Assembly: GCA_043101635.1 (NCBI GenBank)
Contig: JBICIE010000278.1
Coordinates: forward strand, 1 to 25,026
Direction of reading: 5' to 3'
Source of the DNA: CAYMJK01 sp043101635
GTDB taxonomy: Bacteria > Planctomycetota > Phycisphaerae > Phycisphaerales > UBA1924
DNA: 25,026 nucleotides
Made by a program: the position numbers and the translations under genes. The notes below the pieces were generated by a model. That model had not been told where the DNA came from. It worked only from the letters and a program-made list of their open reading frames with translations, and made no database searches. Of the stretch, positions 7,739 to 15,395 are shown piece after piece (the stretch's first letter is position 1; the number at the start of each line of letters is the position of its first letter).

Positions 7739-7761
7739 TTTCCGCGGATTTACCGTGGAAA
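7739..7761. other. Hairpin between PQQ dehydrogenase and peptidase A
   Basis: TTTCCGCGG at 7739-7747 pairs with CCGTGGAAA at 7753-7761 (nine pairs including one G-U) around the loop ATTTA. It lies 57 bp after the upstream stop and just before the putative promoter of the peptidase gene. It may be a weak terminator or an operator; there is no following T-tract. Confidence 0.4.
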
Positions 7762-7776
7762 TGCCGTTCGAGCCCC

Positions 7777-7805
7777 TTGGTCAGAAGCGGATGTCGCGGT
7801 ACTCT
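7777..7805 (+). promoter_or_regulatory. Promoter of S8 peptidase A, with a ~150-nt leader
   Basis: TTGGTC at 7777-7782 and TACTCT at 7800-7805 are 17 nt apart. Transcription from about 7812 would leave a leader of roughly 150 nt before the ATG at 7965. I see no gene in this leader and no riboswitch class I can name; it is GC-rich and ends in a purine run GGAAGGAAGGAAG that provides the ribosome binding site. Confidence 0.5.
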
Positions 7806-7964
7806 GGTTTCGTCGCTCCTCCTGTCGATGGAGGACGATGTTCGTTCGCATTGGCGGGCGCGGCCCGTCCGAAAACCGAACGGAGTCGGCCGCCGCCCGT
7901 GGACACGGCGGGGCCCCCCTGGATCTCGGCGCTCTGCCGCCGCGGGAAGGAAGGAAGAAACGCG

Positions 7965-10900
7965 ATGAGAAGGAAGTACACGCGCGCGATGACGCTGCTG
8001 ACGCCGGTCCTGCTCGCCGGCACGGCGATGGCCGGCGATGGCGCCCTGGCGACGAGCGTCGCCGGGGGGACGACCCGGCTGGCCCTGGTGGGCGGGGCGC
8101 CGTTCCACAGCACCGATGTTTCCATCGTCGACCAGCGCGTGGTGCGCGTCGGCGAGGGGCTGGCCATCACCTGGACCGAGGTCGGCAACGGCGCCGCACA
8201 GCGGTACTTCGCCGTCAGCCTCGACGGGCAGACCATCGCCCGCGTTGCGCCGACCGACTACACGGTCCGCCTGCGCTACGCCAACTTCGATCCCATGCGG
8301 TTCGTCCCCGGGATTGACGAGCGCGTCATGGCGCCGGCCGGGCACGACGCCTACATCGTGCAGTTCATCACCCAGCCGCTGGAGCAGTACAGCCGGGACA
8401 TCGAGGCCCTCGGCGGCACGGTCGAGCAGTTCATGGCCGATCACTGCCAGATCGTGCGCATGAGCCCCGAGGCGCTGGCGGAGGTTTCCAAGCTTCCGTA
8501 CGTCCGCTGGGTCGGCGCGTTCCATCCGGCCTACAAGCTGGAGGAGCCGATCCTCCAGGCCCTGACACTCGGCGCCTCCGATGATTTCACTGCGCCGAAG
8601 CGCTACAGCATCATGACGCTGCGCGAGGGCGAGGGATCCATCGATCCGGTGATCGACCGCATCCGCGCCCTGGGCGCCCGGATCAACGGCGAGGTTCCCG
8701 AGACCGGCCGCCTCGAGGCGACCATGACGCTCGACCAGCTCCTCGCGGTGGCGAAGATGAGCGATGTCATGTTCATCGACCGCTGGGGTCCGATGGAAAC
8801 CGACATGGACATCGCCCGCATGTACTTCGGCAGCGACTACGTCGAGGGGCTGACGGGCTTCAGCGGCGAGGGCGTCCGCGGCGAGGTCTTCGACACCGGC
8901 GTCTGGACTGCGCACCAGGAGTTCAGCCACCAGTCGATCATCGCCCACGGCGTTCTCACGGGCGAGAGCCACGGCACATCGGTGGCCAGCATCATCTTCG
9001 CCCGCGGCGCCAGGCCCAGCGCCCGCGGCGTGATCCCCTATGGCCAGATGATCGCGGCCAACAGCTTCTTCGACTTCACCAACCGCTACCGCCACCACGG
9101 CGAACTGGTCGATCCCTCCGGGCCGTACCGCACGGTCTTCCAGACCAACAGCACCGGCAGCCCGCGCACCACCACCTACGACACGCTCAGCGCCGAGATG
9201 GATCGCATCCTCTTCGACCACGACATGGTGGTCTGCCAGTCGCAGTCCAACTCCGGCACGCTGCCCTCCCGTCCGCAGGCGTGGTCCAAGAACATGCTCT
9301 CGGTCGGCGGCTTCAACCACAAGGGCACATTGACGCGCGCCGACGACGCCCACCAGAGCACCGGCTCGACCGGGCCGGCCGCCGACGGGCGCGTCAAGCC
9401 CGACCTGTCGGCCTTCTACGACGGCATCGAGGCGGCCAGCAGCGGCACCAGCACCTACACCCAGTTCGGCGGCACCAGCGGCGCCACGCCGATCACCTGC
9501 GGCCACGTCGGCCTGCTGCATCAGATGTGGCACGAGGGCGTCTTTGCGGGCTTCGGCGGCGCCGCCACCGTCTTCGACAGCCGCCCGCACATGACGACCC
9601 CCAAGGCGCTGCTCATCAACACCGCCGCCAGCTACCCGGCGGGCTTCGCCGACTTCGACCGCTTCGACCAGGGCTGGGGCCAGGTCGACCTCAAGCGGCT
9701 CTACGACGATCGCGAGTCGATCTTCATCGTCGACCAGGCCGACATCATCGCTCCGCTGGGCGTCAACAGCTACGAGGTGACGATCCTGCCGACCGATGAC
9801 GACCTGCGCATCACCATGATCTACCCGGACCTACCGGGCGCCGTGCCCAGCACGCAGCACCGCATCAACGACCTGTCGCTGAAGGCGACCAGCCCGACCG
9901 GCGTGGTCTGGTGGGGCAACAACGGCCTGACCAGCGGCGACTACCAGTGGTCGGACGCCGGCGGCGCCGAGAACAACATCGACACCGTCGAGAACATCTT
10001 CATCCAGGCGCCCGAGCAGGGTCCGTGGCGCATCGAGGTCATCGCCAGCGAGATCAACGAGGATGGCCATCCCGCCACGCCCGAGCTGGACGCGGTGTAC
10101 TCGCTGGTGGTCAACGGCGGCAGCGTCACGCCGCCCCCGCTGACCATGTTCATCAGCAGCGCTGTGCCGGATGTGCTGGCCCCGGGTGAGACGGCGGCCT
10201 TCACCGTCGACATCATCGAGGGCACCGAGCAGCTCGATGGCACGCCGCAACTGTTCTACCGCTTCGACGGCGGGACGTACCTCGCCGCCGATCTGACGCT
10301 GGTCAGCGGCGACACGTGGGAGGCGGTGGTTCCGGCGGTGAGCTGCGGCGATGCGCCGGAGTTCTACGTCGAGGCCAAGGGTGATGGCGGCGCGGTGGTG
10401 CACGCCCCGGCCGCGGGCGCCGCGGGGCCGCTGACGGCGGTCGTCGGCGTGCTGCAGACCGTCTTCAGCGAGAACTTCGAGGCGCCCAGCGGCTGGACCG
10501 TCATCAACGAGGATCTGCTGGATGGCGCGTGGGAAGTGGGCGACCCGATCGGCTGGGGGCGCGGCGATCCGGACGCCGACTTCGACGGCTCGGGCAAGTG
10601 CTACGTCACCGACAACGACCCGACCACCAGCAACAGCGACGTGGATGGCGGCCCGACCCGGCTGATCAGCCCGGTGATCGACCTGTCCGGGCTCAACGAG
10701 CCGGTCGTGGAGTACGCCCGCTGGTTCGGCGATCTGGACTCGGACGACCGGTTCGAGGTGGACTTCTCAGACGATGGCGGTGTCACTTGGACGAATGTGG
10801 AGGCCGTGGGCTCGGCGGAGGAGTGGGTACTTCAGGCGGTGCGCATCGCGCAGTTTGTTACGGTAAACGACCAATTCCGGGCGCGATTCAGCCTCGCGGA

Positions 10901-11141
10901 CAACCCAAACGGATCAATAACAGAGGGAGCGGTAGACGCCTTCGCGCTCAAGGCGTTCGTCTGTGATGTTGGGTGCTATGCCGACTGCGATGAGTCCGGA
11001 GCACTGGACTTCTTCGATTTCCTCTGCTTCAAGAACGCCTTCGGCTCCGGCGACCTGTACGCCGACTGCGATGGCACTGGTACGCTCGACTTCTTCGACT
11101 TCCTGTGCTTCCAGAACGCCTTCGGCGCCGGTTGCCCGTGA
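7965..11141 (+). CDS. Secreted S8 (subtilisin-like) serine peptidase A with GC-type dockerin tail
   Basis: The protein is 1058 aa. Order: signal peptide 1-23 (cleavage after GTAMA); pro-region with an inhibitor-I9-like part at about 120-190 (AYIVQFITQPLEQY, LPYVRWVGAFHPAYKL); catalytic domain about 280-560; a jelly-roll-like domain about 575-710; a beta module; a MAM/jelly-roll-like domain about 832-1000; and two dockerin-like loops about 1003-1058 ending GAGCP. The triad is Asp310 (VFDTGV), His336 (SHGTSVAS) and Ser505 (GGTSGAT), with Asn429 (SQSNSG) as oxyanion residue, so it should be active. ATG 7965 is supported by the GGAAGG ribosome site and the signal peptide; the open frame begins earlier at 7695 without support. 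It is paralogous to the peptidase at 11934 but has about 280 extra C-terminal residues. Confidence 0.9.
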   Translation: MRRKYTRAMTLLTPVLLAGTAMAGDGALATSVAGGTTRLALVGGAPFHSTDVSIVDQRVVRVGEGLAITWTEVGNGAAQRYFAVSLDGQTIARVAPTDYTVRLRYANFDPMRFVPGIDERVMAPAGHDAYIVQFITQPLEQYSRDIEALGGTVEQFMADHCQIVRMSPEALAEVSKLPYVRWVGAFHPAYKLEEPILQALTLGASDDFTAPKRYSIMTLREGEGSIDPVIDRIRALGARINGEVPETGRLEATMTLDQLLAVAKMSDVMFIDRWGPMETDMDIARMYFGSDYVEGLTGFSGEGVRGEVFDTGVWTAHQEFSHQSIIAHGVLTGESHGTSVASIIFARGARPSARGVIPYGQMIAANSFFDFTNRYRHHGELVDPSGPYRTVFQTNSTGSPRTTTYDTLSAEMDRILFDHDMVVCQSQSNSGTLPSRPQAWSKNMLSVGGFNHKGTLTRADDAHQSTGSTGPAADGRVKPDLSAFYDGIEAASSGTSTYTQFGGTSGATPITCGHVGLLHQMWHEGVFAGFGGAATVFDSRPHMTTPKALLINTAASYPAGFADFDRFDQGWGQVDLKRLYDDRESIFIVDQADIIAPLGVNSYEVTILPTDDDLRITMIYPDLPGAVPSTQHRINDLSLKATSPTGVVWWGNNGLTSGDYQWSDAGGAENNIDTVENIFIQAPEQGPWRIEVIASEINEDGHPATPELDAVYSLVVNGGSVTPPPLTMFISSAVPDVLAPGETAAFTVDIIEGTEQLDGTPQLFYRFDGGTYLAADLTLVSGDTWEAVVPAVSCGDAPEFYVEAKGDGGAVVHAPAAGAAGPLTAVVGVLQTVFSENFEAPSGWTVINEDLLDGAWEVGDPIGWGRGDPDADFDGSGKCYVTDNDPTTSNSDVDGGPTRLISPVIDLSGLNEPVVEYARWFGDLDSDDRFEVDFSDDGGVTWTNVEAVGSAEEWVLQAVRIAQFVTVNDQFRARFSLADNPNGSITEGAVDAFALKAFVCDVGCYADCDESGALDFFDFLCFKNAFGSGDLYADCDGTGTLDFFDFLCFQNAFGAGCP

Positions 11142-11176
11142 TAAGAGCGCCGGCAACGCCGGCCTGATCGATATCC

Positions 11177-11209
11177 CGCCCCGGCGCTGGACACGGCGCC
11201 GGGGCGTTT
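11177..11209 (+). terminator. Rho-independent terminator after peptidase A
   Basis: An 11-bp perfect GC stem (CGCCCCGGCGC at 11177-11187 with GCGCCGGGGCG at 11196-11206, 8-nt loop) is followed by TTT. It ends only 18 bp before the next start codon at 11228, so it may work as a partial terminator or attenuator for the downstream genes. Confidence 0.65.
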
Positions 11210-11227
11210 GGTTCAAAGGAGAGAGCC

Positions 11228-11902
11228 ATGAAGAGGATCGCGATCGCAGCGCTGCTGTGCGCCGGCGCTGCCCACGCAGATGAGTCGGTCAGCATCGATC
11301 TGGCCGGGGCCCAGATCAAAGATGGCGTCAGCGTCTTCCGCTCCTCGGCGCCGGACGCCATCGACCCCGCCACGAGCTACCGCTACACCATCGACGGCAT
11401 GGTGCAGGGCTCCGGCATCGGCCTGGGGGCGCTGTTCCCGGCGCCGACGCCGCTGGCCGACGCCCTCGAGGCGCTGCAGCCCGGCGCCAGCGACTTCCTG
11501 ACGGGCCTCGTCTGCAACCCGGCCGGGACGCACCCCGTCCAACTCGTCGATGAGACCTTCGAGGGCCAGACCGAGATCATCGGGATCACGGTGGACTTCG
11601 CGGCCACGTTCAAGGCGGACATCGATGCCGCGGGGGTGGCGTCGTTCTCGATCACGAACGTCAACCTGGAGCCGAGTTTCCTGGTCGGCTCGCTGACGTT
11701 CACCTCCGGGGCGGCCGTGATCGAGCGGGTGGCGTGCCGCGCGGATGTCAACGATGACGGCCTGCTGGATTTCTTCGACTTCCTGGAGTTCCAGAACCTG
11801 TTCGCCCTCGGCGACAGGGCCGCCGACTTCAACTGCGACGGGGCGCTGGACTTCTTCGACTTCCTGGAGTTTCAGAATCAGTTTGCGGCCGGCTGTCCGT
11901 AG
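11228..11902 (+). CDS. Small secreted protein with GC-type dockerin tail
   Basis: The protein is 224 aa with a signal peptide 1-17 (cleavage after AAHA). The body (18-168) is a beta-rich domain with no recognised family; it contains motifs such as DPATSYRYTIDGMVQGSG and ITVDFAATFKADID and one Cys. Residues 169-224 are two EF-hand-like repeats (ADVNDDGLLDFFDFLEFQNLF and a second copy) ending AAGCP. AGGAGA lies 6 nt before the ATG. It sits between two paralogous peptidases, 86 bp after the first and 31 bp before the second, and is probably co-transcribed with peptidase B. Being surrounded by proteases, it could be a substrate, inhibitor or structural partner; the sequence does not decide. Confidence 0.85.
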   Translation: MKRIAIAALLCAGAAHADESVSIDLAGAQIKDGVSVFRSSAPDAIDPATSYRYTIDGMVQGSGIGLGALFPAPTPLADALEALQPGASDFLTGLVCNPAGTHPVQLVDETFEGQTEIIGITVDFAATFKADIDAAGVASFSITNVNLEPSFLVGSLTFTSGAAVIERVACRADVNDDGLLDFFDFLEFQNLFALGDRAADFNCDGALDFFDFLEFQNQFAAGCP

Positions 11903-11933
11903 CGACAGGCGCCCGGGCGCGAGGGGATGCGCC

Positions 11934-14264
11934 ATGAAAAAACAACGACGCTGCGCTCTGGCTCTCGCAAGCTGCGGCCTGCTCGCAGGCGCAGCCGGCG
12001 CGGGTGATCACGCCATGCGCGCTGCCGAGCATACGGCCCGCCTCGCACTGGCAGGCGCGGCCCCGGGCGCCGGCCCGGGCGTTGAGATCATCAACCGGCG
12101 CATCACGCCGGTCGGCGAGGGCCTGGTCATCACGTGGGAGCAGCGGGCCCCGGGCGGCGCAGCCGAAGCCTGGTTTGCCATCAGCCGCGACGGGGCGCGG
12201 GTGGACCGCATCGCCCGAACCGAGAACCTCATCCGCCTGCGCTACGCCAGCTTCGATCCGCTGGGGTTCGTCCCGGGCGTCGATGAGCGCCTGAAGGCGC
12301 CGACCGGCGCCGACGTCTGCATCGTGCAGTTCGTCAGCCAGCCGCTGGCGCAGTACCGGGATGACATCCGGGCCCTCGGGGGCTCGGTCGAGCGGTTCCT
12401 CGCCGACAACGCCTACATCGTCCGCATGGATCCCGCCGCGCGGGCGGCAGTCGGCGGCCTCCCGTACGTCCGCTGGATCGGCGCCTTCCACCCGGCGTAC
12501 AAGCTGGATGAGCCGATCCTGCAGGCGATCGCGCTCGGCGCCCCCGGCGACTTGACGGCGCCGAAGCGCTACAGCATCATGATGCTCCGCGAGGGCGCCG
12601 GCTCGCTCGATCCCGTCGCCCGGCGCATCCGCGCCATGGGCGCGCGCATCGACGCCCTCTCGCCGCAGACCGGGCGCCTGGAGGCGACCCTCACGCTCGA
12701 GCAGGTCCTCGAGGTTGCGCGCGCAAATGAGACGCTGTTCATCGACGAGTGGGGCCCGGTCGGCCCGGACATGGACATCGTCCGCATGTACCACGGGACC
12801 GACTACGTCGAGGGGCTCACCGGCTTCAGCGGCGAGGGCGTCCGCGGCGAGATCCTCGATGTCGGCGTCGAGGTCGACCACCCCGAGTTCAGCCACCAGA
12901 CGCCCATCCTGCACGGCCCGGTGGGCACGGCGCTGCACGGCACGGCCGTCGCGGGGATTCTCTTTGCCCAGGGGCTTGACCCCAAGGCCCGCGGCATCAT
13001 CCCGGACGGGCAGATGATCATCGCCGAGTTCTTCGGCGCCGACCGCTACGCCGCGACCGCCGAACTGGTCGATCCCGCCGGCCCGTACCGGGCTGTGTTC
13101 CAGAACAGCAGCGCCGGCAGCCCGCGCACCAGCGCCTACACCTCGATCAGCGCCGAGATGGACCGCATCCTGTTCGATCATGATCTGGCCGTCTGCCAGT
13201 CGCACTCGGACGCCGGCGTCGCCATCGCCCGGCCGGAGGCGTGGGCCAAGAACATCATCTCGGTCGGCGGCTTCCTGCACAACGACACGCTCACGCGGGC
13301 GGATGATCGCCACGGCTCGCTGGCCAGCACCGGCCCTGCCGCGGACGGGCGCATCAAGCCCGACCTTTCGAGCTTCTACGACCACATCTACACGGTGGGC
13401 AGCGCCGGCGGCCACGCCGAGTTCGGCGGCGCCAGCGCCGCGACGGCGATCGGCAGCGGTCACCTCGGGCTGCTGCACCAGATGTGGCACGAGGGCGTCT
13501 TCCCGGGCTACCCCCGCGGCGGCCCAGGCGCGACCGTCTTCGACAGCCGGCCGCACATGACCACCGCCAAGGCGCTGCTCATCAACACCGCCAGCGCGTA
13601 CCCGATCGGGTTCGCCGACTTCACCAGACTGAACCAGGGCTGGGGCCCGCCGGATGTGCGCCGCCTGTACGACGAGCGTGACCTGCTGTTCATCGTCGAC
13701 CAGGAGGATGTGATCGAGAACCTCGATGTGCGGGCCTACGAGGTTGCCGTCGCCCCCGGCGAAACGCGCCTGAAGATCACGATGGTCTATCCCGATCCGC
13801 CCGGCGCCCCGGCCAGCGCCCAGCACCGCATCAACGATCTGTCGGTGCGGGCCATCAGCCCCGGCGGCGACATCTACTGGGGCAACGCGGGCCTGCTCAC
13901 CGGCGACTGGTCAACTCCCGGTGGAACTGAGAATCACATCGACACGGTCGAGAACGTGTTCATCCAGGATCCTGCGCCGGGCGCGTGGCGCATCGAGGTG
14001 ATCGCCAGCGAGATCAACGAGGATGGCCACCCGGCGACGCCCGAACTGGACGCCGTGTACTCGCTGGTGATCAACGGCGGTCGTGTGACCGGCGACTGCT
14101 ACGCGGACTGCGACGGCTCGGGCGCCCTGGACTTCTTCGACTTCCTGTGCTTCCAGAACGCGTTTGCAGCCGGCGAGCCCTACGCCGACTGCGACGGGTC
14201 CGGCGCGCTCGACTTCTTCGATTTCCTGTGCTTCCAGAACGCGTTCGCAGCCGGCTGCCGGTAG
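11934..14264 (+). CDS. Secreted S8 (subtilisin-like) serine peptidase B with GC-type dockerin tail
   Basis: The protein is 776 aa: signal peptide 1-23 (cleavage after AGAAGA), pro-region, catalytic domain about 275-555, jelly-roll-like domain about 570-710, and two dockerin-like loops about 719-776. It aligns almost gap-free with peptidase A through the pro-region and catalytic domain, and both keep blocks such as YVEGLTGFSGEGVRGE and INEDGHPATPELDAVYSLV. The triad is Asp309 (ILDVGV), His335 (LHGTAVAG) and Ser501 (GGASAAT). The oxyanion position reads SHSDAG, so Asn is replaced by Asp426. GAGGGG lies 7 nt before the ATG. It lacks the extra MAM-like domain of peptidase A. The tail carries Cys in both loops (ADCD) and helices (FLCFQN). 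Confidence 0.9.
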   Translation: MKKQRRCALALASCGLLAGAAGAGDHAMRAAEHTARLALAGAAPGAGPGVEIINRRITPVGEGLVITWEQRAPGGAAEAWFAISRDGARVDRIARTENLIRLRYASFDPLGFVPGVDERLKAPTGADVCIVQFVSQPLAQYRDDIRALGGSVERFLADNAYIVRMDPAARAAVGGLPYVRWIGAFHPAYKLDEPILQAIALGAPGDLTAPKRYSIMMLREGAGSLDPVARRIRAMGARIDALSPQTGRLEATLTLEQVLEVARANETLFIDEWGPVGPDMDIVRMYHGTDYVEGLTGFSGEGVRGEILDVGVEVDHPEFSHQTPILHGPVGTALHGTAVAGILFAQGLDPKARGIIPDGQMIIAEFFGADRYAATAELVDPAGPYRAVFQNSSAGSPRTSAYTSISAEMDRILFDHDLAVCQSHSDAGVAIARPEAWAKNIISVGGFLHNDTLTRADDRHGSLASTGPAADGRIKPDLSSFYDHIYTVGSAGGHAEFGGASAATAIGSGHLGLLHQMWHEGVFPGYPRGGPGATVFDSRPHMTTAKALLINTASAYPIGFADFTRLNQGWGPPDVRRLYDERDLLFIVDQEDVIENLDVRAYEVAVAPGETRLKITMVYPDPPGAPASAQHRINDLSVRAISPGGDIYWGNAGLLTGDWSTPGGTENHIDTVENVFIQDPAPGAWRIEVIASEINEDGHPATPELDAVYSLVINGGRVTGDCYADCDGSGALDFFDFLCFQNAFAAGEPYADCDGSGALDFFDFLCFQNAFAAGCR

Positions 14265-14274
14265 CAAGGAGTGG

Positions 14275-14452
14275 AACGCAAAGGCCGCAGAGGGAGCGCA
14301 GAGGACGCAGAGGCTGGATGGGGTCATTGATACGCCCCCGCGCCCAATGCGGCGCACCGTACCTCAGCCGATGTGAGGCTTCTGGAGAAACCCAGTTCCC
14401 CTCTCTGCGTCCTCTGCGCTCCCTCTGCGTCCTCTGTGTTCTGTCTTGCGTT
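14275..14452. repeat. 178-bp MITE/REP-like inverted-repeat element
   Basis: A perfect 27-bp inverted repeat lies at 14286-14312 and 14403-14429, built from GCAGAGG(A/G)-type units. The outer ends are AACGCAA (14275-14281) and TTGCGTT (14446-14452). The element fills nearly all the space between two convergent genes and its right end touches the stop codon of the aminotransferase gene. The interior (14313-14402) shows no gene. The transcript could fold into a long hairpin and serve as a bidirectional terminator. Confidence 0.7.
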
Positions 14453-15351
14453 CAGCCCGCTTCATCAAGCGCAGCGCCCAGATCGCGTGCAACCGGTCCC
14501 GGCTCGCCGGCGCCGATCTGCTTCTGCTCGATGCGCAGGATCGGCAGCACGCCCCAGGAGGCGTTGGTGCAGAAGACCTCGTCGGCGTCCATCACATCGT
14601 CCACGCTGACCATCCGCCGCTCGACGCCGATGCCGCGGGAGTTGGCGATCTCGATCACCGCGGCCCGCGTCACGCCCGGCAGCACGGGGCTGGGCGCCGC
14701 CGCCCCTGCGCGCGCAACTTCCCGCTCCTCGCCGCGCGCAATCGGGGTGATCAGCCGCCCGTCCTTCACGCAGAAGATGTTGCTGACTGCCCCGCCGCAG
14801 AGGTAGTTGGTCACCTGGAAGACGATGGCCTCGCCGGCGCCCTTGGCGGCCGCCGCCTGCAGCTCGCGCAGGCGCCACCAGTAGCTCAGCGTCTTGTGGC
14901 CCTCCAGCGGGTTGAGCGGATTTGCGCGCGCGCCGGCGATCACGGCGCTGACGCCCCCGCCCGGCCCGGGCCGCTCCGGCGCCGGCTGCACCACGATCAG
15001 GATGGTCGGCTCGCGGGCCGTACGCTGGCACTCGCGCGTGAGCAGGTTGAGATCGCCCCCGGTGAGCGTCAGGCGCACGCGGGCACGGGGCAGCTGCGAT
15101 CGCTCGACGGTGAGCTTCACGGCGTCGGCCAGCGGGCCGGTGCGCACGGTCTCGGCGAGGCCAAGCTCCGCGGCAGAGGCGCTGAGCCGGTCGAGGTGGG
15201 CCTCCAGGCGGGTGACATGCACTTCGCCGTCCGTTGTGCGCGCGATCATGGTCTCGAACAGACCCACGGCGTGCTGCAACCCGGCGTCCATCGCGGCGAT
15301 GCGGGCTTCGGTGAGATCGACGATGCGGCCGTTGAGATAGCAGGGGGGCAT
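14452..15351 (-). CDS. Class IV PLP-dependent aminotransferase (BCAT/D-amino acid transaminase/ADC lyase family)
   Basis: The 299-aa protein has the fold-type IV layout: CYLNGRIVDLTEARIAAMDAGLQHAVGLFET at the start, PLP-lysine Lys153 in EGHKTLSYWWRL, and EVFCTNASWGVLPI near residue 265. The position that normally holds the Glu bonding the PLP ring nitrogen (EG...N.F) reads CGGAVSNIF (185-193), so Glu is replaced by Gly186; everything else looks intact. The three activities in the family (branched-chain aminotransferase, D-amino acid transaminase, aminodeoxychorismate lyase) cannot be separated here. ATG 15351 is chosen because TACCCT lies 5 nt upstream and homology starts at once; the frame is open further to 15378. 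No Shine-Dalgarno is present. It is divergent from the nucleotidyltransferase module. Confidence 0.85.
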   Translation of the reverse strand: MPPCYLNGRIVDLTEARIAAMDAGLQHAVGLFETMIARTTDGEVHVTRLEAHLDRLSASAAELGLAETVRTGPLADAVKLTVERSQLPRARVRLTLTGGDLNLLTRECQRTAREPTILIVVQPAPERPGPGGGVSAVIAGARANPLNPLEGHKTLSYWWRLRELQAAAAKGAGEAIVFQVTNYLCGGAVSNIFCVKDGRLITPIARGEEREVARAGAAAPSPVLPGVTRAAVIEIANSRGIGVERRMVSVDDVMDADEVFCTNASWGVLPILRIEQKQIGAGEPGPVARDLGAALDEAG

Positions 15352-15356
15352 AGGGG

Positions 15357-15362
15357 AGGGTA
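15357..15362 (-). promoter_or_regulatory. -10-like hexamer TACCCT of the aminotransferase gene
   Basis: On the minus strand TACCCT ends 5 nt before ATG 15351, implying a leaderless transcript. It occupies the place where the -35 of the divergent promoter at 15384 would lie (15361-15366), so the two promoters probably compete. Confidence 0.45.
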
Positions 15363-15383
15363 GTGGGGGAGGGCGCAAAGAGG

Positions 15384-15389
15384 TAGAAT
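15384..15389 (+). promoter_or_regulatory. -10-like hexamer TAGAAT of the nucleotidyltransferase module
   Basis: TAGAAT ends 6 nt before the ATG at 15396, without a Shine-Dalgarno in between. It is the closest to the canonical TATAAT in this window and lies 21 bp from the opposite-facing TACCCT. Confidence 0.5.
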
Positions 15390-15395
15390 ACAGAG

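Noticed and set aside
7701..9590. Minus-strand open frame of 629 codons opposite peptidase A
   Set aside because: Shadow of the peptidase reading frame; low-complexity Ala/Gly/Asp/His content and no family features.
11829..13826. Minus-strand open frame of 665 codons opposite peptidase B
   Set aside because: Same type of shadow, with a composition matching the shadow over peptidase A, as expected from the paralogy of the sense genes.
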